Positions 54,072-64,000 of a stretch of DNA of 64,000 nt are shown in pieces. The stretch comes from Amia ocellicauda. Lineage: Eukaryota; Chordata; Actinopteri; Amiiformes; Amiidae. A model generated the notes under the pieces. It saw nothing but the letters and a program-made list of their open reading frames with translations. It made no database searches and was not told the origin of the DNA. Position numbers and translations under genes: made by a program. The stretch lies in assembly GCF_036373705.1 (NCBI RefSeq), contig NC_089855.1, positions 49,432,318 through 49,496,317 on the forward strand, given 5' to 3'. Position 1 is the first letter of the stretch, and every line of letters starts with the position of its first letter.

Positions 54072-55316
54072 TGTTGATCTTTAGGCTTAAATCGAAAGGT
54101 CAGTATGAGTCTGTCGAGCTGAAGACCAGACCTTCATACTTATACTGATGGCCGGATGCCGGATCTGCTTGTAAGGCATTGTTCTGGGCTGGCCTTTGTG
54201 CCGTCCTGTTACCAATTAACATATCAAAACCAACCAATAAAATGACCCTGCATCAATTTCAAATAGAAACCAAGATGGCGACGATCTCTCTCCTCTCTAC
54301 TCTAAACTTTTATTAGAACCTTTTGGTCTCTCAAAAAAACATTTTTAAGCATCAAGACCTATAGTCAATAAACACTAAGAATATTTCAGGCCTTTATACG
54401 CGCTAAAAAACAACCTGAGCCAAGAAAATAACTATAAAGATCTAAAATAAGTAGCGCTTTTACAGTGATTTTTTTTTTTTTTTTAATAGCGATGCTTTGT
54501 TTGGTATTAAACAAGTCACAAACTACTCAGAACAGCGTTTATCCCCACAAAAGAGATATTTGGGTTTATTTTACAAAGCTTATAAATTATATAGTATAAA
54601 AGTATTCTGAATGTTTTGAGACCACACGCCATGCCTACGTTTGTCTGAGCCCACCCCCGTCCCCCGTGGTGTGAGTGATTTAGCCTTGAGTGTTGTGATC
54701 TATTTAGCATTGAGTGATCAGTTGTTTTTATTTTTTAAATGATTCCTTATCATCAGGGATTGAGCCTGCTAAAATACCTTAAAAACATATCCTTATCTTA
54801 AGTCTAACTCTTATGAGCTTTAAGACCCTAGAATGTATTTAAGTAAAACGAATGAACACATTATGTGTGAGATAAAATATAACCACAGCTTTTTTTTTTT
54901 TTTTTTTTTTTTTTACAAAAACAATTAACCTATACCCACAAACACCCACACACACACACACACCCTCTTTTTTTAAATTTTATTTTTAATTAAATTTGAG
55001 GGGAGAGACAGAGCCATATACATTGGGGTTAACATAAGTACCCTATGCAAAACAGGAATTGTTAGGACCTGTGACCATTACAGACAACAGAACTTGTTGA
55101 TCTTATAAAATGATTGGGCGAGAGAGACAGAGAGAGAGAGACAGACAGAGACAGAGACAGAGACAGTGTGAATATGATAAACGCACTATTCAAAATGGCA
55201 TTGTTAAGACCTGGGCCCCTTACATGTATATTTAAAAAAGACCCCCAACCACTACAGGAAGAGCCGACCCATTCACACTCTACAGTTGACCAACAAGAAC
55301 AACAAGAACAACCGGT
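54072..55316. other. Non-coding right-end region of Polinton copy 2
   Basis: AT-rich, with long T-runs (54470-54485, 54890-54914), a (CA)n run near 54945-54963, two 24-bp VNTR units (54671-54718) and a (GA)n/(CAGAGA)n stretch 55112-55168. The reverse matches the left end of copy 1. No gene is supported; probably promoter and end-replication sequence. Confidence 0.65.
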
Positions 55317-55496
55317 TATGGGTGGCCTTGTTGTTCAGGGTTTTAGGGGTGTACACTTTCTGACGGATATGACGTAGGAATAATTAAGGAAATAACTCTA
55401 AAATCACGCCCCCCAATTATGACGTAGGAATATTAATAAGCTTAGGGCATACGTCATAACAAAATAGGCCGCGCCCAAAAAACCCTACTATCTACT
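55317..55496 (-). repeat. Right terminal inverted repeat of Polinton copy 2 (180 bp)
   Basis: Reverse complement of 39044-39223 with one difference that I can see. The duplicated CCTGTG follows at 55497-55502. Confidence 0.95.
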
Positions 55497-55792
55497 CCTG
55501 TGTGGTGCATTTTCTCTCTCTCTATCTGTGATTAAATCCTTACTTATATACATATGTCCATGAACGTTTCTGGAGCTCATGTAAATCACATCACACGACG
55601 GGCCGTGGTCTTTTCGGTCACTTTGAAAGTTTTGCTCATGACAATTCTTTTCTATTGCGGCACGATGGCTGCCACCGAGGAAGGAAAGTCGTCCGCAGTT
55701 GGCTGCAAGCTTGCCTGAAGCGCAGGAAAGGACTTACTCGCGACGTGCCACTTAAAGACTGAAGAAGTGGGGGTCGGCCTCACCGAGAGCCC

Positions 55793-57698
55793 TGAGGATT
55801 AGCTCACGTGGTAGAGCGCTCGCTTAGCATTGTAGCGTTATGTTGGATGTATTTGGATAAGAGCATTTGGGCTCTGAGCTGAAGCACTGATCTAAAGAAA
55901 ACCTCTCCCCCCCAAAGTTATCAGATTCCCTTAGCTCATCAGCTTGGAAGTGGTTTGCATCAAAGTGACAGTTTTGGGGAGGATGGCACCAAGAAGAGGC
56001 CAAATAGTTTGGAATTCTGCTATGAGATGTCTGGAGAAAGGGGCCTGTAGGTGATAAAAACTCTTTGAAGTGGACGAGAGCCGAAATCCCGACATAGAGC
56101 TACGAACCCAGGCCAACCGGCATTTCCAAAAGATGGCATGGATTGACATCAGTCATAAATCAAGCCCCCCTCCAATCGGACACTGGGGGCTGAAACCGAA
56201 ATCCAATCTCAAAAACTCAAGAACCAATCACCTCTTGATCTGACAGACTATAAGGAACAGCGGACAGTCTTTCTCGCTCTCTCTCACCTGAACCAGTAAC
56301 TCGCTGCCACAGCTCAACCTGTAGCACTGTTGCCAGAACCGGAACCAGAAACCAACTAAGTCTTTGCCGGCAACAGAAGAGTTAAACTGGGAGAAGGAGA
56401 TTGAGCTGTACGAAGAATTCTTTTAAAGGACTTTATTAAATAAAGAACTTTACAGACTGCGCTGCCCGCCTGTGCCCACCTGATCAGTGGAGTTTTACAG
56501 CTGGACAATTGACTAAGTCGACTGTATACGAAAGTGTCAGTCATTTAAATAGCTATTTGAGTCTTAAGAAACTTGACTCTTGGAACAAACACGGCCCTGC
56601 TTTCCTCAAAGACTTTGTCTTCAAATAAGTACGGTGAGAGACCCTGCTTGCCAAGAAGATTTTGTGCACAACCTGGAGCCTTCAAACCAGTGGAAAATCT
56701 GTTTGGAAACGACTCTACTTTCGCGAAACCCCAACTTCCAGGTGTATCGACTGAGTGGAAGTTCTTGGACAAAGCCAAACCGGACTGCCTTTGTTCCAAA
56801 CCACACGGACCTCGTGCCGTGTGCTGTTATCTGAGCCCGAAGCCAGAGAGGCCTCTCTGCGACGAAGTTCAGATAAGTTTAACCGTTTGGAGTTCATGAT
56901 TCATGACATTTGAGAAATCAATTAGAAATGTTAATCTGTGATTCATAACTCTAGAATGTGTAATATCATTTAGTTTTCTTAAATATAAATGTGTGTTGCA
57001 TTAAACTGTTTTGCTGATAATTTTAGAAATAAAATCTGTCAACGCCGAGAAATATCTTCTCATTCCTGTTTAACTGTTTAGTCTGAAATTGACACAAGTT
57101 AATAGACATTAGATTATTGGTGGCCCTGCCTATCCTTAATCATTGAATAATAATCAGTTAAGGGAAATTGTGGTAACAAGTAATGATAGGATCTTTCTCG
57201 GCACCTAAACGTGAATGAGACTGATATATATGTAACGAGAAGTTACCTGACATAAATACTAACCTGCGTAGTTATTTAATGTCTGACTAATAATACTAAC
57301 GAGAGACTCACCTTCGTCTTACTAACCGGTATTGTAGTCAATGTGTTTATAACCTTTTTTGTTTAACGATTTGTGTTATCATATGAGATCCCATGGTCTT
57401 TGTTTTGGTCACGGAAGTGATTTGTCTTCGATTTGTTGATCTAGAGTTGAATTGTAATTAGTTTTTCCCTTTTGTATAATTAGTGTAGTGCTACATTTAG
57501 TCTTTGTTTTGAATACATTTGACAATTTATATCTTTGGAATTGGTGTCTGCGTCCAATTATTACAGAAATTGAGTTCTACAAGATTCCAGGATTCGTGAT
57601 AAGGTGATACTATAAATTCACTTCTTTAATTGAAATGTATAAGTGTACCTTACGCTACAGCATGCGAGAGGCAGCGGGATCGATGCCCGCATTCTCCA
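55793..57698 (+). pseudogene. tRNA-Ala interrupted by a solo LTR, unit E
   Basis: Same split in the anticodon loop as in unit B. Confidence 0.9.
55831..57659 (+). mobile_element. Solo LTR in tRNA-Ala, unit E
   Basis: 1829 bp, same termini and GCAT duplication. The (TA)n tract near 57223 is shorter than in unit B. Confidence 0.85.
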
Positions 57699-58713
57699 AG
57701 GCCTCAGGCGCTCGTGCCCCGGTTTCGGGGGAGAGTCGCTCACTTTTCTTGCCGCAGACACAGGCGCAAGGCATTGCCTGTTTGCCGTAAGGTTATCAGA
57801 CACAACGCGCCGGCGACGGCTGCAGCATTAGCACGCCGGCTGGCCCTTCCGAAGTTCCCCAAAAACGACCGAGATGCCGCTTCGACGTCGTAACCCCAGG
57901 AACGACCGCAAAGGCACTCCAACCCTCAATCTTCCGATCCGAAGTCAGACCGAAGAGACTGTATGATGTTTTAGATTAAAGATAGTATGCAGACCGAGCA
58001 AGTTAGATTTATCGAGCTAGCAAACAGCCATTGAGGCACCTGTTCGGGACGTACCCTGTAGAAATTCCTGTCAACGATAAAAGGATCAAACGGTGGAGAA
58101 AAAGCCCGCAGGATGTTTGTCAAAACTCTGTTTGTGGACTGAATGGCTTTCCCAGATTGGCAGGGACTGTTTTTGGTATTGACTGAGGGACAGTTGTAAA
58201 AGACAACCTCTCACCGGACCTCTGGCATACACCAAAGAAAGCCACCTCACCTCTCCCCCGGATCTCACAAAACACAATCCCCCCCGCCCCCAGGGAAGAC
58301 AGACCGCAATCGGACTCGGGCTTGCACCTTTTGATTGGATGAACGGCCGCAAAACATTCTATGTCATTTTCTTTTAAAGCTTCACTCGTGCTTGTAAAAA
58401 ACCGAGGTCTCACTGAAAGAATGCCCTGACGTGGTTGCTTCCAAGCTAGCTGGTTTACAAAATTCCTTTTCGCTTTAACGATGATTTCCAAGAAGGGAAA
58501 TAATCTATCTGTAATCTGTCAACACAGGCACCTTCTTCTCCATTAAGCCACGCGGTCACCACCAGGAAGATGAACGCACCAGGCCGACCCGGAGTTTTCG
58601 CCAATTCGTCTCCAAGCCTCCCAAGAGGGAACATAAACAGGCCTTATTCGCAGACACAGGCCCTCACACAGGGAGACCACCGCTTCACCGCCGCTGCCCC
58701 TGCCAAGGGCCCC

Positions 58714-58785
58714 AGGTCCCACCGAGACTTGAACTCGGATCGCTGGATTCAGAGTCCAGAGTGCTAACCATTACACCATGGAACC
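58714..58785 (-). tRNA. tRNA-Gln (CTG), unit F
   Basis: 72 nt, minus strand, standard copy; anticodon at 58752-58750. Confidence 0.88.
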
Positions 58786-58920
58786 AAGCCCGCTGCCCAC
58801 CTCTTGCCCGTGATGAAGGTTTCTGCTCTACGCACACGTCTCGCTCTGTCGCACGGCCAAGTCCAGAGTGAGCCAAGTTGCGCCCAGAGTGCTGCGTGTG
58901 GCGGGTCACTTCCGGAGCCG

Positions 58921-58992
58921 TCCCTGGTGGTCTAGTGGTCAGGATTCGGCGCTCTCACCGCCGCGCCCCGGCTTCGATTCCCGGTCAGGGAA
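58921..58992 (+). tRNA. tRNA-Glu (CTC), unit F, altered B box
   Basis: 72 nt. The B box reads GCTTCGATTCC instead of GGTTCGATTCC, which breaks the T-stem pair closing the loop and should weaken TFIIIC binding. Otherwise standard. Confidence 0.8.
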
Positions 58993-59315
58993 GGTGGATC
59001 TGTTGCTCTTCACCTAATACCTGTATGGTGTGTTTTCTCTCTCTCTATCTGTGATTTAATCCTTACTTATATACATATGTCCATGAACGTTTCTGGAGCT
59101 CATGTAAATCACATCACACGACGGGCCGTGATCTTTTCGGTCACTTTGAAAGTTTTGCTCATGACAATCCTTTTCTATTGCGGCACGATGGCTGCCACCG
59201 AGGATGGAATGTCGTCCGCAGTTGGCTGCAAGCTTGCCTGAAGCGCAGGAAAGGACTTACTCGCGACGTGCCACTTAAAGACTGAAGAAGTGGGGGTCGG
59301 CCTCACCAAGAGCCC

Positions 59316-61222
59316 TGAGGATTAGCTCACGTGGTAGAGCGCTCGCTTAGCATTGTAGCGTTATGTTGGGTGTATTTGGATAAGAGCATTTGGGCTCTGA
59401 GCTGAATCACTGATCTAAAGAAAACCTCTCCCCCCCAAAGTTATCAGATTCCCTTAGCTCATCAGCTTGGAACTGGTTTGCATCAAAGTGACAGTTTTGG
59501 GGAGGATGGCACCAAGAGGAGGCCAAAAAGTTTGGAATTCTGCTATGAGATGTCTGGAGAAAGGGGCCTGTAGGTGATAAAAACTCTTTGAAGTGGACGA
59601 GAGCCGAAATCCCGACATAGAGCTACGAACCCAGGCCAACCGGCATTTCCAAAAGATGGCATGGATTGACATCAGTCATAAATCAAGCCCCCCTCCAATA
59701 GGACACTGGGGGCTGAAACCGAAATCCAATCTCAAAAACTCAAGAACCAATCACCTCTTGATCTGACAGACTATAAGGAACAGCGGACAGTCTTTCTCGC
59801 TCTCTCTCACCTGAACCAGTAACTCGCTGCCACAGCTCAACCTGTAGCTCTGTTGCCAGAACCGGAACCAGAAACCAACTAAGTCTTTGCCGGCAACAGA
59901 AGAGTTAAACTGGGAGAAGGAGATTGAGCCGTACGAAGAATTCTTTTAAAGGACTTTATTAAATAAAGAACTTTACAGACTGCGCTGCCCGCCTGTGCCC
60001 ACCTAATCAGTGGAGTTTTACAGCTGGACAAATGACTAAGTCGACTGTATACAAAAGTGTCAGTCATTTAAATAGCTATTTGAGTCTTAAGAAACTTGAC
60101 CCTTGGAACAAACACGGCCCTGCTTTCCTCAAAGATGTTGTCTTCAAATAAGTACGGTGAGAGACCCTGCTTGCCAAGAAGTTTTTGTGCACAACCTTGG
60201 AGCCTTCGAACCAGTGGAAAATCTGTTTGGAAACGACTCTACTTTCGCGAAACCCCAACTTCCAGGTGTATCGACTGAGTGGAAGTTCTTTGACAAAGCC
60301 GAACCAGACTGCCTTTGTTCCAAACCACACGGACCTCGTGCCGTGTGCTGTTATCTGAGCCCGAAGCCAGAGAGGCCTCTCTGCGACGAAGTTCAGATAA
60401 GTTTAACAGTTTGGAGTTCATGATTCATGACATTTGAGAAATCAATTAGAAATGTTAATCTGTGATTCATAACTCTAGAATGTGTAATATCATTTAGTTT
60501 TCTTAAATATAAATGTGTGTTGCATTAAACTGTTTTGTTGATAATTTTAGAAATAAAATCTGTCAACGCCGAGAAATATCTTCTCATTCCTGTTTAACTG
60601 TTTAGTCTGAAATTGACACAAGTTAATAGACATTAGATTATTGGTGGCCCTGCCTATCCTTAATCATTGAATAATAATCAGTTAAGGGAAATTGTGGTAA
60701 CAAGTAATGATAGGATCTTTCTCGGCACCTAAACGTGAATGAGACTGATATATATATAACGAGAAGTTACCTGACATAAATACTAACCTGCGTAGTTATT
60801 TAATGTCTGACTAATAATACTAACGAGAGACTCACCTTCGTCTTACTAACCGGTATTGTAGTCAATGTGTTTGTAACCTTTTTTGTTTAACGATTTGTGT
60901 TATCATATGTGATCCCACGGTCTTTGATTTGGTCACGGAAGTGATTTGTCTTCGATTTGTTGATCTAGAGTTTAATTGTAATTAGTTTTTCCCTTTTGTA
61001 TAATTAGTGTAGTGCTACATTTAGTCTTTGTTTTGAATACATTTGACAATTTATATCTTTGGAATTGGTGTCTGCGTCCAATTATTACAGAAATTGAGTT
61101 CTACAAGATTCCAGGATTCGTGATAAGGTGATACTATAAATTCACTTCTTTAATTGAAATGTATAAGTGTACCTTACGCTACAGCATGCGAGAGGCGGCG
61201 GGATCGATGCCCGCATTCTGCA
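59316..61222 (+). pseudogene. tRNA-Ala interrupted by a solo LTR, unit F
   Basis: Same split; the 3' acceptor strand carries an extra change (TTCTGCA). Confidence 0.9.
59354..61183 (+). mobile_element. Solo LTR in tRNA-Ala, unit F
   Basis: 1830 bp, same termini and GCAT duplication. Confidence 0.85.
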
Positions 61223-62236
61223 AGGCCTCAGGCGCTCGTGCCCCGGTTTCGGGGGAGAGTCGCTCACTTTTCTTGCCGCAGACACAGGCGCAAGGCATTG
61301 CCTGTTTGCCGTAAGGTTATCAGACACAACGCGCCGGCGACGGCTGCAGCATTAGCACGCCGGCTGGCCCTTCCGAAGTTCCCCAAAAACGACCGAGATG
61401 CCGCTTCGACGTCGTAACCCCAGGAACGACCGCAAAGGCACTCCAACCCTCAATCTTCCGACCCGAAGTCAGACCGAAGAGACTGTATGATGTTTTAGAT
61501 TAAAGATAGTATGCAGACCGAGCAAGTTAGATTTATCGAGCTAGCAAACAGCCATTGAGGCACCTGTTCGGGACGTACCCTGTAGAAATTCCTGTCAACG
61601 ATAAAAGGATCAAACGGTGGAGAAAAAGCCCACAGGATGTTTGTCAAAACTCTGTTTGTGGACTGAATGGCTTTCCCAGATTGGCAGGGACTGTTTTTGG
61701 TATTGACTGAGGGACAGTTGTAAAAGACAACCTCTCACCGGACCTCTGGCATACACCAAAGAAAGCCACCTCACCTCTCCCCCGGATCTCACAAAACACA
61801 ATCCCCCCCGCCCCCAGGGAAGACAGACCGCAATCGGACTCGGGCTTGCACCTTTTGATTGGATGAACGGCCGCAAACATTCTATGTCATTTTCTTTTAA
61901 AGCTTCACTCGTGCTTGTAAAAAACCGAGGTCTCACTGAAAGAATGCCCTGACGTGGTTGCTTCCAAGCTAGCTGGTTTACAAAGTTCCTTTTCGCTTTA
62001 ACGATGATTTCCAAGAAGGGAAATAATCTATCTGTAATCTGTCAACACAGGCACCTTCTTCTCCGATAAGCCACGCGGTCACCACCAGGAAGGTGAACGC
62101 ACCAGGCCGACCTGGAGTTTTCGCCAATTCGTCTCCAAGCCTCCCAAGAGGGAACATAAACAGGCCTTATTCGCAGACACAGGCCCTCACGCAGGGAGAC
62201 CACCGCTTCACCGCCGCTGCCCCTGCCAAGGGCCCC

Positions 62237-62308
62237 AGGTCCCACCGAGACTTGAACTCGGATCGCTGGATTCAGAGTCCAGAGTGCTAACCATTACACC
62301 ATGGAACC
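62237..62308 (-). tRNA. tRNA-Gln (CTG), unit G
   Basis: 72 nt, minus strand, standard copy; anticodon at 62275-62273. Confidence 0.88.
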
Positions 62309-62443
62309 AAGCCCGCTGCCCACCTCTTGCCCGTGACGAAGGTTTCTGCTCTACGCACACGTCTCGCTCTGTCGCACGGCCAAGTCTAGAGTGAGCCAAG
62401 TTGCGCCCAGAGTGCTGCGTGTGGCGGGTCACTTCAGGAGCCG

Positions 62444-62515
62444 TCCCTGGTGGTCTAGTGGTCAGGATTCGGCGCTCTCACCGCCGCGGCCCGGGTTCGA
62501 TTCCCGGTCAGGGAA
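62444..62515 (+). tRNA. tRNA-Glu (CTC), unit G
   Basis: 72 nt, the cleanest copy in the window: full acceptor, D-, anticodon and T-stems, A box TGGTCTAGTGG and B box GGTTCGATTCC. Anticodon 62477-62479; first T4 about 40 nt downstream. Confidence 0.93.
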
Positions 62516-62839
62516 AGTGGATCTGTTGCTCTTCCCCTAGGACCTGTGTGGTGCATTTTCTCTCTCTCTATCTGTGATTAAATCCTTACTTATATACATA
62601 TGTCCATGAACGTTTCTGGTAACTCATGTAAATCACGTCACACGACGGGCCGTGATCTTTTCGGTCACTTTGAAAGTTTTGCTCATGACAATCCTTTTCT
62701 ATTGCGGCACGATGGCTGCCACCGAGGAAGGAAAGTCGTCCGCAGTTGGCTGCAAGCTTGCCTGAAGCGCAGGAAAGGACTTACTCGCGACGTGCCACTT
62801 AAAGACTGAAGAAGTGGGGGTCGGCCTCACCGAGAGCCC

Positions 62840-64000
62840 TGAGGATTAGCTCACGTGGTAGAGTGCTCGCTTAGCATTGTAGCGTTATGTTGGGTGTATT
62901 TGGATAAAAGCATTTGGGCTCTGAGCTGAAGCACTGATCTAAAGAAAACCTCTCCCCCCCAAAGTTATCAGATTCCCTTAGCTCATCAGCTTGGAAGTGG
63001 TTTGCATCAAAGTGACAGTTTTGGGGAGGATGGCACCAAGAAGAGGCCAAATAGTTTGGAATTCCGCTATGAGATGTCTGGAGAAAGGGGCCTGTAGGTG
63101 ATAAAAACTCTTTGAAGTGGACGAGAGCCGAAATCCCGACATAGAGCTACGAACCCAGGCCAACCGGCATTTCCAAAAGATGGCATGGATTGACATCAAT
63201 CAAAAATCAAGCCCCCCTCCAATAGGACACTGGGGGCTGAAACCGAAATCCAATCTCAAAAACTCAAGAACCAATCACCTCTTGATCTGACAGACTATAA
63301 GGAACAGCGGACAGTCTTTCTCGCTCTCTCTCACCTGAACCAGTAACTCGCTGCCACAGCTCAACCTGTAGCTCTGTTGCCAGAACCGGAACCAGAAACC
63401 AACTAAGTCTTTGCCGGCAACAGAAGAGTTAAACTGGGAGAAGGAGATTGAGCCGTACGAAGAATTCTTTTAAAGGACTTTATTAAATAAAGAACTTTAC
63501 AGACTGCGCTGCCCGCCTGTGCCCACCTGATCAGTGGAGTTTTACAGCTGGACATTTGACTAAGTCGACTGTATACGAAAGTGTCAGTCATTTAAATAGC
63601 TATTTGAGTCTTAAGAAACTTGACCCTTGGAACAAACACGGCCCTGCTTTCCTCAAAGACTTTGTCTTCAAATAAGTACGGTGAGAGACCCTGCTTGCCG
63701 AGAAGATTTTGTGCACAACCTTGGAGCCTTCAAACCAGTGGAAAATCTGTTTGGAAACGACTCTACTTTCGCGAAACCCCAACTTCCAGGTGTATCGACT
63801 GAGTGGAAGTTCTTGGACAAAGCCGAACCGGACTGCCTTTGTTCCAAACCACACGGACCTCGTGCCGTGTGCTGTTATCTGAGCCCGAAGCCAGAGAGGC
63901 CTCTCTGCGACGAAGTTCAGATAAGTTTAACAGTTTGGAGTTCATGATTCATGACATTTGAGAAATCAATTAGAAATGTTAATCTGTGATTCATAACTCT
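62840..64000 (+). pseudogene. tRNA-Ala 5' half interrupted by a solo LTR, unit G
   Basis: 5' half 62840-62877, then the LTR; the 3' half lies beyond the window. Confidence 0.85.
62878..64000 (+). mobile_element. Solo LTR in tRNA-Ala, unit G (partial, window end)
   Basis: Starts TGTAGCGTTATG at the same anticodon-loop position and is still running at 64000. Confidence 0.85.

Larger units (their letters stand above)
39044..55496 (+). mobile_element. Polinton (adintovirus-like) copy 2, nearly whole, 16.45 kb
   Basis: Ends start AGTAGATAGTAGGG, with 180-bp terminal inverted repeats that I read as differing at one position. Parts on plus: two small proteins, a Cys/His protein, a possible Bcl-2-like protein, integrase with chromodomain, minor capsid, basic protein, major capsid, protease. 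On minus: a helical protein, a 111-aa protein, packaging ATPase, DNA polymerase B and a multi-exon gene near the right end. The Polinton hallmarks (polymerase B, integrase, ATPase, protease, two capsid genes) are all present. Looks nearly whole, about two breaks. The matching ends and intact target duplication suggest a young insertion, after the tDNA array had formed. Confidence 0.96.
55497..58508 (+). repeat. tDNA unit E, right part (after Polinton copy 2)
   Basis: Resumes at the duplicated CCTGTG, then the CT-rich stretch, spacer, split tRNA-Ala with LTR, GC-rich segment and dispersed-repeat tail. Confidence 0.93.
58509..62031 (+). repeat. tDNA unit F
   Basis: Full 3.52-kb unit in the standard order, with scattered private changes. 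Confidence 0.93.
62032..64000 (+). repeat. tDNA unit G (runs off the window end)
   Basis: Standard unit up to the middle of its LTR; the array continues past the window. Confidence 0.93.

Overview
The window looks like a piece of a ray-finned fish genome (perhaps a non-teleost such as a sturgeon, paddlefish or bichir, but this is a low-confidence guess). Grounds: a CR1-type LINE, Ty3/Gypsy chromoviruses, a Gmr1-like Gypsy fossil with a SCAN-like Gag, a hAT remnant, two vertebrate-type Polintons (adintovirus-like), and tandem tRNA genes of vertebrate type. I see no ordinary single-copy host protein gene. The window is a nest of mobile elements in and around a tandem tRNA-gene array.

Layout. 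1-1630: 3' part of a chromovirus. 1631-3060: one diverged tRNA-gene (tDNA) unit with tRNA-Gln(CTG) on the minus strand and tRNA-Glu(CTC) and an uninterrupted tRNA-Ala(AGC) on the plus strand. 3061-6330: AT-rich sequence with (AAT)n repeats, an old dispersed repeat and a hAT fragment. 6330-8011: Gmr1-like Gypsy fossil (minus). 8400-8640: another old copy of the dispersed repeat. 9190-12390: broken CR1 LINE (minus). 13018-24696: an internally shortened LTR provirus (minus) whose LTR is split by Polinton copy 1 (14151-23534, 6-bp target duplication AAACAG). 24697-27775: second chromovirus copy, itself abutting the provirus. 27776-28435: possible solo LTR. 28451 to the end: at least six tandem tDNA units of about 3.2-3.5 kb, one of them split by Polinton copy 2 (39044-55496, 16.45 kb, 6-bp target duplication CCTGTG, 180-bp terminal inverted repeats).

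The most striking structure is in the array. In every unit from B to G a roughly 1.83-kb solo LTR (TG...CA ends, 4-bp duplication GCAT) sits in the anticodon loop of the tRNA-Ala gene. The unit at 1631-3060 keeps the empty site. So the LTR went into tRNA-Ala once, and the interrupted unit was then amplified in tandem. The same LTR family forms the provirus at 13018-24696, where a tRNA-primer-binding-site-like sequence follows the LTR end. This supports calling it an LTR rather than a DNA transposon.

Polinton copy 2 looks nearly whole. Left to right it carries small early-type genes (one with a possible Bcl-2-like fold), integrase with chromodomain, minor capsid, a basic protein, major capsid and maturation protease on plus. 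On minus it carries two conserved small proteins, packaging ATPase, protein-primed DNA polymerase B and, near its right end, a gene built of six short exons whose five introns all have consensus sites and the same phase. Copy 1 is an older, shorter relative in the opposite orientation.
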